A stretch of 63,357 bases of DNA from a virus: positions 1-63,357 of IMG/VR virus record IMGVR_UViG_3300017917_000669; one strand, given 5' to 3'. The translations under genes and the position numbers were made by a program. This document shows positions 55,855-63,344 of the stretch, one piece after another (positions within the stretch are counted from its first letter, which is position 1; each line of letters begins with the position of its first letter). The notes below the pieces were generated by a model that saw only the letters and a program-made list of their open reading frames with translations, did no database searches and had not been told where the DNA came from.

Positions 55855-56874
55855 TTACGCTCCCAAGAAGTGTTGCAAAATTTCATAGTGGTCTTCAAAG
55901 CATTCTTCACTCTTGACCTCTGCGATAGGAACCCATCGTGCCTTGTCAGCATCATCTTGACCTTTTACTTTAGGCAGTTCACCATCGGGTAGTTCAATGT
56001 GAAACGCATGTGTAATGATACGACCACGTGGGCTACGGTCAATAGCATCAAAGACTTTGCTACGCTTGATGTTACCACGCAACACGGGGGCGGGTACTTT
56101 GATACCTGTTTCTTCTCTGAGTTCGCGGATAGCGGCATCTTCTACGCTACGGTCAGTGTTTGCGTTGACATAGCCACCGGGCAATGCCCACAGACCTTTG
56201 CCGGGCTCTGCTCTACGGCGAATCATCAGTACGTGACCCGATTGGATTACAACACTATCAGCAGTACTAAAGATAGGAGGATAAGGAAGTGAAGCATATT
56301 GTTTTTTATAGTTAGCCACAAACTCACGTTCGCGGATGATTTGTTCGTATTCGGAGGTTTTACTGAAAGCATTCAAGAAGTCCAGTGTAGTCTCAGGTAC
56401 GACACTACGCAGGAAGTTGAAGTTCACTTCACGACGGAAGTAGAGGTCACGAATGTCCACAGCACTCAGTGGTTCAATTTGTTCTACGTTTTCGTAATCC
56501 CATTGAGGGAACATGTCGAGGTAGAAGCTGGATTCGTCTTTCTTGTGACCAATGACCGCGGTCTTAGTACCAATGATCTGATACTTGCTGTGGATACCTT
56601 GAACACGCACAGCCCATGCTTGGTCGTTGTAGATGGTGTCAATGTTGGGTTCAACATAAACACGCATATCGAGCCCGCGAGTAGCGTTCAAGATCATTTG
56701 CCGGCGTTCGTCAAACGTAAATGGGTTTTTGTATGTGCGCGGTTGTTTGGCACTGCCTGCAATAATGACCAGTTGATCGGTCAATGCGGTGCAACGCTTG
56801 ATAATCTCAAGGTGTGCATTGTGAAGGGGCTGAAAGCGACCAATCAGCATGATGGTTCCGTATGGCTTAGGCAT
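55855..56874 (-). CDS. nadM: Bifunctional NMN adenylyltransferase / Nudix hydrolase
   Basis: A 339-aa protein. Residues 1-175 are an NMNAT, with GRFQPLHNAHLEII (the GxFxPxHxxH type) and the C-terminal LSAVDIRDLYF (SAxxIR-like). Residues about 200-339 are a Nudix domain with AIRELREETGI. Same architecture as Synechocystis slr0787, known to make NAD+ and to hydrolyse ADP-ribose. It would turn NMN from NadV into NAD+ and could recycle ADP-ribose. Operon promoter at 57491-57519. Confidence 0.94.
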   Translation of the reverse strand: MPKPYGTIMLIGRFQPLHNAHLEIIKRCTALTDQLVIIAGSAKQPRTYKNPFTFDERRQMILNATRGLDMRVYVEPNIDTIYNDQAWAVRVQGIHSKYQIIGTKTAVIGHKKDESSFYLDMFPQWDYENVEQIEPLSAVDIRDLYFRREVNFNFLRSVVPETTLDFLNAFSKTSEYEQIIREREFVANYKKQYASLPYPPIFSTADSVVIQSGHVLMIRRRAEPGKGLWALPGGYVNANTDRSVEDAAIRELREETGIKVPAPVLRGNIKRSKVFDAIDRSPRGRIITHAFHIELPDGELPKVKGQDDADKARWVPIAEVKSEECFEDHYEILQHFLGA

Positions 56875-57052
56875 TTTCGGTCTCCTTAACTGCGTATTCT
56901 AGAATTTCATCAGCGCCGATGTTTTTGTAAGTCAACGCCATTTTAGCCCAGTCGCCAGCAATTTTGCCGGCCCATTGATCTGCGCTCATGCCCAAACTAT
57001 TGTCATCCGGTACGGTGACTCGGATCTTAACTGTGATATCAAATTGTTTCAT
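56867..57052 (-). CDS. Hypothetical protein (61 aa)
   Basis: Beta then helix, overlapping nadM by 8 bp and the upstream stop by 1. Not recognised. In the NAD operon by position. Confidence 0.7.
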   Translation of the reverse strand: MKQFDITVKIRVTVPDDNSLGMSADQWAGKIAGDWAKMALTYKNIGADEILEYAVKETENA

Positions 57053-57426
57053 TACAGTGACTCCAGTTCTTTACGTGCTTCCTTGAGTTCTGCCTCAAGT
57101 TTTGCGATTTTCTCTTGCGCGGCGATACGCTTGGCGTTTGATTCAGAATCAATCTTGATAGGTGCACCAGTCTTAGTGATATCACCACCTGCACCCCACT
57201 GCCAGAAACCAGACAGAGTTACAGCATACGCAATGATGTCCTCAAGTTTGCCTTCGAACACGCCGAGTTCTGGCATATAGTGTGCGCCACCGAAGTCGCA
57301 GTTGGAATCTTCGCCTCGCACTTTCCAAATACCGACTTCGGTAAGTTTGTGCTTGGTCAACAGTTGACGATAACTGTAAGTCTTTTTGTACCGCTCAAGG
57401 GCGGCTTTGGGATCTACTTTTGACAT
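57052..57426 (-). CDS. Hypothetical protein (124 aa)
   Basis: First gene of the operon after the promoter. The middle has NCDFGGAHYMPELGVFEGKL and the C-terminus is a coiled coil (KRIAAQEKIAKLEAELKEAR). Not recognised. Confidence 0.74.
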   Translation of the reverse strand: MSKVDPKAALERYKKTYSYRQLLTKHKLTEVGIWKVRGEDSNCDFGGAHYMPELGVFEGKLEDIIAYAVTLSGFWQWGAGGDITKTGAPIKIDSESNAKRIAAQEKIAKLEAELKEARKELESL

Positions 57427-57479
57427 TCTAAAGCTCCTTTAGAAGAATTGTCTGAGTTGCGTCTATCGCTTCTCTTACT

Positions 57480-57487
57480 TATTTATA
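57480..57487 (-). promoter_or_regulatory. T4-type late promoter next to an early promoter
   Basis: Exact TATAAATA on the minus strand, directly downstream of the -10 box at 57491-57496. Confidence 0.5.
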
Positions 57488-57490
57488 CAT

Positions 57491-57519
57491 AGTATATCAG
57501 AACCGTTATTTTTTGTCAA
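57491..57519 (-). promoter_or_regulatory. Early-type promoter for the NAD operon
   Basis: TTGACA (57514-57519), 17 bp, TATACT (57491-57496). Confidence 0.87.
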
Positions 57520-57785
57520 CCTTTTAGCATGAAAAAAGAGGCTTCGTTTCCCATTACCTCTTCGGTAACTTCCTCAACTTCAACGGTTTTTGTGATTCTG
57601 AATTTGACATTGGATGTTAAGTGTTCTATGCCAATTCTGTCCATTTCTCTCCGGACACGATCACGTGCTTCCTCGATGGACTTCCCACCCGGACCTTTGC
57701 CACAGGCAGTCCAATAAGCCTCTGAATCAGGAAACTTACGCAATGCAAAAGTTTCCACTGTATAGTACGTGCGAGTGTTAGACAT
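57516..57785 (-). CDS. Hypothetical protein (89 aa)
   Basis: The start at 57785 (MSNTRTYYTVETFALRK) is chosen over the longer frame, which overlaps two other genes. It contains ARDRVRREMDRIGIEHLTSN. Not recognised. Confidence 0.68.
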   Translation of the reverse strand: MSNTRTYYTVETFALRKFPDSEAYWTACGKGPGGKSIEEARDRVRREMDRIGIEHLTSNVKFRITKTVEVEEVTEEVMGNEASFFMLKG

Positions 57786-58002
57786 GGTCTTTATTACATT
57801 CCCAATAAACTTCGTTGATACCGCACTTTTTGCAATGTCCACCTTCATGCTCATAGCCGGGGAATGCCGGAGCAAAGTCGTGACTGCATTCAAAGCGCCG
57901 GGCTTTGAGTTCAGCGATCCTAACATCTTGTTCGACTAACTGTTTGGCAATTACCCGGCGTTCTTTTTCAGCATCTTCAATTTGGTCAAGTAATGTATAC
58001 AT
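57778..58002 (-). CDS. Zinc-binding coiled-coil protein (74 aa)
   Basis: The start at 58002 (MYTLLDQIEDAEKE) follows GGAGCATATT. A coiled coil is followed by FECSHDF and HCKKCGINEVYWECN, a Cys/His zinc site. Overlaps neighbours. Confidence 0.7.
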   Translation of the reverse strand: MYTLLDQIEDAEKERRVIAKQLVEQDVRIAELKARRFECSHDFAPAFPGYEHEGGHCKKCGINEVYWECNKDHV

Positions 58003-58012
58003 AATATGCTCC

Positions 58013-58390
58013 TTACAGCCCCAAGAGTTCACGTTCCTCGTCGGTGAAGAGTTCACGTGCCTTACGTTCGGCTTCCTTCCTGACTTCAGCCAGGCGCCTC
58101 TGTTCAGCTAGTTCCGCTTCGTGACGATCCAAAGCCCATTCCAATTCTTCCAATTGTTCTTGGCTATTAGGACTGTGTGCGTATGCTAAGGTGTGAACCT
58201 GAGGTTCATACTTGTTGCGGTCACGAACCAAAAACTTGTTGTCATTGACAGACAACTCAAAGTATGCGTCGGTGGCGCGGGTAAGAGCAACCATCAAACG
58301 AGTTGGATACTCGGCAACTTGCTTTGCCAGGTAAGCCTCACGCTCTTGTGCGTATCGTGCATTTCGTTGTGCAACAGTTTCACGTGCCAT
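58013..58390 (-). CDS. Helical hypothetical protein (125 aa)
   Basis: Arg/Glu-rich coiled coil (DRHEAELAEQRRLAEVRKEA) with a basic N-terminus. First gene after the promoter at 58422-58450. Not recognised. Confidence 0.75.
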   Translation of the reverse strand: MARETVAQRNARYAQEREAYLAKQVAEYPTRLMVALTRATDAYFELSVNDNKFLVRDRNKYEPQVHTLAYAHSPNSQEQLEELEWALDRHEAELAEQRRLAEVRKEAERKARELFTDEERELLGL

Positions 58391-58421
58391 TTCTTACTCC
58401 GTTTTCTGATTCAATACAAGT

Positions 58422-58450
58422 ATTGTATCACCGAATCCATTTATTGTCAA
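58422..58450 (-). promoter_or_regulatory. Early-type promoter with start-site palindrome
   Basis: TTGACA (58445-58450), spacer ATAAATGGATTCGGTGA, TACAAT (58422-58427), then AATACTTGTATT. Confidence 0.9.
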
Positions 58451-58459
58451 CAAATGGTT

Positions 58460-58575
58460 AAAATCGCTAGAAGTGTATCAAGATACGATCCTGAATCCTC
58501 TAGCGATTTTGAAGCCCCTACGGGGTGAAAATGAATACTATAGTTTACCTTTTCTAGAAACGTAAGTATTCATTT
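58460..58575 (-). ncRNA. Multi-hairpin RNA-like region downstream of the Tim44-like gene
   Basis: Three successive inverted repeats: AAATGAATACT/AGTATTCATTT (58529-58539 with 58565-58575), CCCC-TAC-GGGG (58515-58525), and AAAATCGCTAGA/TCTAGCGATTTT (58460-58471 with 58499-58510). On the minus strand the last ends in a T run, so it can terminate. The extra folds suggest a structured 3' UTR or small RNA. Confidence 0.5.
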
Positions 58576-58582
58576 ATGAATG

Positions 58583-59620
58583 TCAAACGTTCTCAATTCC
58601 GTTTAGCAACCATTCTTTACCAAACTTTTCGTAGTGCCAGACTTGGTTGACTTCTGCGCCCTCGTCCTCAAACTTGTACCAAATACTAAACTCGGTGTTG
58701 TTAGCCAGACGAACCTCATGACTTACATTATGCAGGGTGATAGTGCTAGGTTGCAAGTTGTTAGTCATTTCATCGACAATATCAGGACCAAGCAAAGTTT
58801 TCAGCACATCAACATCCGCGAGTGAAAACGCATTTTGAATTTTCCAGAATTGCTGGGTAGGGTTGAAAGGTTGAGTACTCACACCACGCTCTTTGTTAAC
58901 ATAGTTACGAACCATTTGAAAGCCTTTATAAAACAACCAAGCAATACCTAGAAGAATTGCAACAACAAACACAAAGCCAATTAGATCAGCGATAAAACTC
59001 CACACAGTATATTCCTTTTTAGGTTGAGAGAAACTAGAGCCACCGGGGCCATTATCAAATCCACTGACAGGACCTGACGTTACTGCCCCATTACTTACAG
59101 TACCAGCACTTGGCGTGCCGTTGTTAATCACAGTAGTGCCACCACCATGAGAACCATGATTACCGAACAATGCATTACCAAGCACAGTACCGGCAAATGA
59201 ACCTCCCAGCGAACTCATGAATGTGCTACCATTCGTGACCTGGGGAGCAGGTGGGGTTGCATACCCATAGCTTGGGGTAGGAGTGTAGTGAGGTCCTGAC
59301 GTAGAACCAAAGCTGCCTGCCTTACCGGGGGTAGGGCTACTATGAGTAATGTCACCCCTTACGCCATTGGTGACTTCGCTTTTGCGAACACCCACTGATG
59401 CAGTCGTACCTCCGATGCCACCGGGACGGGGTGTAGCGACGGGTGCGGGTGCTACTGACGGCTTTGAAGGTGCCGAAAAAGAACTTGATCGGCTTGCACT
59501 AGAGCCAGAACTAAAACTAGAATGTCCACCACCTCCACCTGATCGACCGATAGAGCCGGCGTCAGCAACGGTAGCAAACAATGCACTAGCAACAACCAGT
59601 GCAGGAAACACCTTTTTCAT
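58583..59620 (-). CDS. Exported membrane protein with Tim44-like C-terminal domain
   Basis: A 345-aa protein. Signal peptide (MKKVFPALVVASALFATVADA), a long Gly/Ser/Pro-rich region (22-200) with a GGGGGHSSFSSGSSASRSSS start, one TM helix (WSFIADLIGFVFVVAILLGI, about 215), and a C-terminal domain (about 250-345) ending VWHYEKFGKEWLLNGIENV, typical of bacterial Tim44-like proteins. Their bacterial role is poorly known; mitochondrial Tim44 tethers Hsp70 to the import channel. Confidence 0.78.
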   Translation of the reverse strand: MKKVFPALVVASALFATVADAGSIGRSGGGGGHSSFSSGSSASRSSSFSAPSKPSVAPAPVATPRPGGIGGTTASVGVRKSEVTNGVRGDITHSSPTPGKAGSFGSTSGPHYTPTPSYGYATPPAPQVTNGSTFMSSLGGSFAGTVLGNALFGNHGSHGGGTTVINNGTPSAGTVSNGAVTSGPVSGFDNGPGGSSFSQPKKEYTVWSFIADLIGFVFVVAILLGIAWLFYKGFQMVRNYVNKERGVSTQPFNPTQQFWKIQNAFSLADVDVLKTLLGPDIVDEMTNNLQPSTITLHNVSHEVRLANNTEFSIWYKFEDEGAEVNQVWHYEKFGKEWLLNGIENV

Positions 59621-59653
59621 TGAGAACTCCTAAAGTTAAGTGTCAATACAAGC

Positions 59654-59682
59654 ATTGTATCACTTCGATGATTATTTGTCAA
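59654..59682 (-). promoter_or_regulatory. Early-type promoter for the Tim44-like gene
   Basis: TTGACA (59677-59682), 17 bp, TACAAT (59654-59659), then AATGCTTGTATT. It abuts the terminator of rIIB. Confidence 0.87.
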
Positions 59683-59712
59683 TTAAAAAGCCCCTTTCGG
59701 GGCCTTTTAATT
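59683..59712 (-). terminator. Intrinsic terminator after rIIB
   Basis: Stem AAAGCCCC-type with TTTC loop and GGGGCCTTT, flanked by A and T runs. Confidence 0.92.
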
Positions 59713-60706
59713 AGCGATTAGGAAAGGGCCAAACACCGTTTGCAGTAGTCACCTTAGTAGGGGCAACATACTGATAGCGAGGATCATATCCATCTTCGCG
59801 GGCACATTGACCCTTTTCAAAGCCTTCGTCATAATCTTTATTATAACGAGTACCAGAAGTATAATCCCTACCTTCATAACCATCAGTGTAACCACGATAG
59901 AATTCAGTAGAACCAGTCTTGGGTTCACGCACAACAGGCTTTGCAATGTTGTTACTTGCGTTAGATTGAACAGGCTTGCTGAAAGCATTATCAATCTTTT
60001 CGCCGTCGTTGCCGATTTCACCGACAACTTCATAACGACATGCACGACCCTTAGCGTTGTTGTAATCGCTAGGAATGGACACTACGTCACGAGGGTTGAT
60101 TTTCAGAATCACAACTCGGTTGTCACCACCATTGCCAAAGTGAGGCAGATAGTCTTGACTACAGAAGTGCAGACCTGCACTGCAAGTACGATCCTTGTCA
60201 TCGTCAACTTGGTTGCGTTCCATTTCAACAACAGTACCAACTGCATTCAGCATAGTGCCACTGTAGATGTCCATGTAGTCTCCACGGACTTTCTTGTAAG
60301 CCAAGAAGCAACCATCAGGAGTGATCGGCAGACTGTTCTTTTCCAAGAAGCCATACAGTTCATCGACGGCTCGCTTAGAAGGGTTAGTCATGAGGTTCTC
60401 CATGAAGTTAACCAGAGGCTCGATGGGGAACTCATCCTGGAGCATGGAGATCATGCGAGTTGCCAATGCATTGTGCATGGGCTTGCCCTTCCAGAACAGT
60501 TGTTCACCTTGGACACTGACATTACCCTTGCCGTAGCTCAGTACGACTTTCTTGGGTTCAACCAGATCCTGAACCTTTGCCCAATCACCAGCCTTGATAG
60601 CGTCAACTACCTTGCCATAAGTGATATGAGACTTAGCGATTGTATGCGGCTTGTTGCCGATAACGATAGTGATATTGCTACCTTGAACGATAAACGGGAA
60701 ACTCAT
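59711..60706 (-). CDS. rIIB: rIIB-like protein
   Basis: 331 aa from the ATG at 60706 (MSFPFIVQGSNITIV), 1 bp after the rIIA stop, similar in length to T4 rIIB (312 aa). The N-terminal half has the rIIB block ITYGKVVDAIKAGDW; the middle FLAYKKVRGDYMDIYSGTML and CSAGLHFCSQDYL is also seen in phage rIIB proteins. The C-terminus carries a Tyr/Gly repeat (YRGYTDGYEGRDYTSGTRY). Role unknown; in T4 it protects against prophage exclusion. Confidence 0.88.
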   Translation of the reverse strand: MSFPFIVQGSNITIVIGNKPHTIAKSHITYGKVVDAIKAGDWAKVQDLVEPKKVVLSYGKGNVSVQGEQLFWKGKPMHNALATRMISMLQDEFPIEPLVNFMENLMTNPSKRAVDELYGFLEKNSLPITPDGCFLAYKKVRGDYMDIYSGTMLNAVGTVVEMERNQVDDDKDRTCSAGLHFCSQDYLPHFGNGGDNRVVILKINPRDVVSIPSDYNNAKGRACRYEVVGEIGNDGEKIDNAFSKPVQSNASNNIAKPVVREPKTGSTEFYRGYTDGYEGRDYTSGTRYNKDYDEGFEKGQCAREDGYDPRYQYVAPTKVTTANGVWPFPNR

Positions 60707-60707
60707 T

Positions 60708-62870
60708 TTAAACACCTTTCTTTTCATCAACCAAATTAATGTACTCAGCAACTTCGATACCTTCAGTACCATATTTGCTCAGACGTTTCAACAGTGGGTA
60801 GCGTACATAGATGCTTTCCACTTCCTTAGTGTACTTATCAATCAGTGCTGAGGGGTCAGCATTTGTTTGAGTTTGTACACTGTATTTGCGACACAGCCAT
60901 TCAAGTTGTGTCTTACGGTTACTATCCTCAACTTTCACATCCTTGAAAGTATTGAACAGTTTGACGTACGGGCTGTTAGCATTAACTACATGCTTGACAG
61001 CATTGTACTGGAAAAGTTCTTTCCAGTCAATAGCTTGTTTGACCAAACCAAGAACATCAGCCTGACCCAGTTTGCTGAGTTTATCCTTGAGGTGTTCATC
61101 AAGGTTGACCCAGTTCTTTTGAGTTTTCACCCATTCCATATCAGTCTTGCGAACGCCATAGATGGTGCTAGTAAAGATACCAGACTTTTGCAGATTATAG
61201 TGCAGTTCCTTAACATCAGGAACAACACCTAGACACTGATAACCGCTCAGAGGCAGATAGTAGTAAGTGGTCTTTTTGTCAAAGTCACCTGCCTTACCAG
61301 CATCATGCCACACCATAGGAGCATTGCTGTTCCAACGACCGCGGCGTGCTCCTTCAACCAGATGCATGATAGTGACGTTCTTACCGATACCACCTGCACG
61401 TTCCTTCTCAAGCAGGTCACTTGCCTTGAAGATTTTACCTTCGGGAGGAGTAGACAATTCCTTGAAGAAAGGGTTAGTCAACACTGGCTTGTTCTTGTCA
61501 GCAGCCTCGATCACGTACACGTTACTGTAGTGAGTGGGCATCTTCATGTTACGCCAGTGATGCTTGGCTCGCTCAGTAGCACCGATCTTAGTGTCGTTGA
61601 CAACAAAGTAAGTATCGGAGCTGACCTTGAATTGCCATTCAGGAGAAATAACCTGCTGACCAGCAACTTGAGTGTACGCCTGATGCGGTTTGATAGTAGA
61701 ACAAGTTTGGTAGCTTTGTGTCTTACTGAATGCCTTGATAGCAATATTATACTTGGACGCAAGAACGTCAACACCCAGCTTAAATTCCTTCATCGCATTC
61801 CAGCGATTCAATGTAGGATCAAACAGTTCAAACTTAGTATCCTGCACGTACTTGACCACAGCCGCAGTGAACAGATAGTCCTCATGACGCTTGCTGAGGT
61901 ACAATGCACGTTCCCACAGATTGTCAATCTTGTCGGCTTCTGCCGCAATATGAATTGCCAGTTGACCATTCAGTGCTACCAGTTTGGTCTTGATAGCTTC
62001 AATCGTAGCAGGAATGTAAGACAGACCTTCACGGCTTGCTTGGAAGTCAAGTTCACCGATACCAAATTCCATCACAAGACCGCAGTGCAACAGACCATGT
62101 AGACCACCAAGCGCCTTGTCAGCGTTGGGCACTTCGATAGGGTACTTGATGTTACCCATGATAGCGTAAGAATTACGGCTATGACCTTCACCTGCATAGT
62201 GAACACCAGGGATGATGTCCTTTTCTTTGTAAGTGGGATCCTTGAATTCAAATTGTGCGTTACCTGAAATTACAGGGCGCAGTTTGAAGTATTCGTACAC
62301 ATAGCGGGCTTCGCTACGGAACTTGTCAAAGTCATAGCGATCTTCCACAGCAAAACGAACCTCGACACCAGCAGGGTCAGTGGTTTGTTCGTCCATCATT
62401 TTAGCGATTGACGGGACACCTTGTTCGTTGATGAAGGCTGTGTAAATACCTTTAACACCATCTTTAACCGCAGTAACAGTAAAGTTGTCGGTGTAACTGA
62501 AAGGACTCTTGGATCCCAGACCAAGCGCACCGATGAATTCGTTGGACGCCGTTTTAGTACTTTCAAAGTAAGTGGTGTAGATGTTTGTGACTTGCTCATG
62601 GCTCAGACCCGTACCATAGTCACGGATAGAGAAGAAGGGTTCGAGGGCATTGGGGAGGTGAACATCGAAGGGAGTATCTTGCTTGCCTGCCGCGACATGA
62701 GAGTCCACAGCGTTGCAAGAGAGTTCACGGATGATAGCGCGGATCTTGTTAGCATACAGACCCGAGGACAGAATGTTGAAAGCCTTAGCAGAATTGCGAA
62801 TTCGGAATTCGCCGACCTCGCCCACGTTGGACAAGATTGCTTCGTTTTGGACTGCGCTGTGAAGTTTCAT
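60708..62870 (-). CDS. rIIA: rIIA-like GHKL ATPase protein
   Basis: 720 aa, close to T4 rIIA (725 aa). GHKL ATP-binding motifs in the N-terminal third: IIRELSCNAVDSHVAAGK (N box), SIRDYGTGLSHEQ (G1) and FIGALGLGSKSPFSY (G2). The C-terminal part is family-specific. Membrane-associated in T4 and needed for resistance to lambda RexAB exclusion. Promoter at 62903-62931, and SD ACACAGGA leader. Confidence 0.93.
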   Translation of the reverse strand: MKLHSAVQNEAILSNVGEVGEFRIRNSAKAFNILSSGLYANKIRAIIRELSCNAVDSHVAAGKQDTPFDVHLPNALEPFFSIRDYGTGLSHEQVTNIYTTYFESTKTASNEFIGALGLGSKSPFSYTDNFTVTAVKDGVKGIYTAFINEQGVPSIAKMMDEQTTDPAGVEVRFAVEDRYDFDKFRSEARYVYEYFKLRPVISGNAQFEFKDPTYKEKDIIPGVHYAGEGHSRNSYAIMGNIKYPIEVPNADKALGGLHGLLHCGLVMEFGIGELDFQASREGLSYIPATIEAIKTKLVALNGQLAIHIAAEADKIDNLWERALYLSKRHEDYLFTAAVVKYVQDTKFELFDPTLNRWNAMKEFKLGVDVLASKYNIAIKAFSKTQSYQTCSTIKPHQAYTQVAGQQVISPEWQFKVSSDTYFVVNDTKIGATERAKHHWRNMKMPTHYSNVYVIEAADKNKPVLTNPFFKELSTPPEGKIFKASDLLEKERAGGIGKNVTIMHLVEGARRGRWNSNAPMVWHDAGKAGDFDKKTTYYYLPLSGYQCLGVVPDVKELHYNLQKSGIFTSTIYGVRKTDMEWVKTQKNWVNLDEHLKDKLSKLGQADVLGLVKQAIDWKELFQYNAVKHVVNANSPYVKLFNTFKDVKVEDSNRKTQLEWLCRKYSVQTQTNADPSALIDKYTKEVESIYVRYPLLKRLSKYGTEGIEVAEYINLVDEKKGV

Positions 62871-62902
62871 GTGTGTTCCTGTGTTTCAGTGTCAATACAA
62901 GT

Positions 62903-62931
62903 ATTGTATCAGGGTTTGGATTTATTGTCAA
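62903..62931 (-). promoter_or_regulatory. Early-type promoter for rIIA-rIIB
   Basis: TTGACA (62926-62931), spacer ATAAATCCAAACCCTGA, TACAAT (62903-62908), then AATACTTGTATT. Confidence 0.9.
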
Positions 62932-63158
62932 TCCTTTTTAGCGATTTCCTTGAGTTTTTCCTGATACTCAAGGCGGCTGAGAGAGACCGTATAGAGAACA
63001 TTCAGTGCCAGACCAAGTAGACCTGCACATGCAATATATGGAACTGCCTCAATAGGGACATACATAATTGCCAAAGATGCCAGGGCACCACATGCGCCTG
63101 CAAAAATCAGGGTACCAAGAGCCTGAATGAATGCTTTTTGTTTAAGCGACAGTTTCAT
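62928..63158 (-). CDS. Small two-TM protein (76 aa)
   Basis: Two hydrophobic helices (LGTLIFAGACGALASLAIMY and VPYIACAGLLGLALNVLY) then a charged tail (SRLEYQEKLKEIAKKD). It may be a membrane factor. Its stop overlaps the rIIA promoter. Confidence 0.72.
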   Translation of the reverse strand: MKLSLKQKAFIQALGTLIFAGACGALASLAIMYVPIEAVPYIACAGLLGLALNVLYTVSLSRLEYQEKLKEIAKKD

Positions 63159-63315
63159 TTTGAGTTTCCTTTTCAGTCAAAAATTCAGCATAGATTTCGG
63201 AATAGAACTTATCGGTAATCAACTCACCACCGTAAGCCTGTTGAAAGATTTCGGCGCAAGCCAGAACGTTGAAAACGAATACTTTACCGTTACGTGCAAT
63301 CAGAGTGTACTTCAT
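63142..63315 (-). CDS. Hypothetical protein (57 aa)
   Basis: ATG at 63315, TAA at 63142-63144, overlapping the next start by 17 bp. MKYTLIARNGKVFVFNVLAC is a beta-like start. Not recognised. Confidence 0.65.
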   Translation of the reverse strand: MKYTLIARNGKVFVFNVLACAEIFQQAYGGELITDKFYSEIYAEFLTEKETQNETVA

Positions 63316-63344
63316 GTCCAATTCCTTATCGTTTCAATACATGT

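Noticed and set aside
59807-60739. 310-aa plus-strand frame over rIIB
   Set aside because: Antisense to the recognised rIIB; no start signals.
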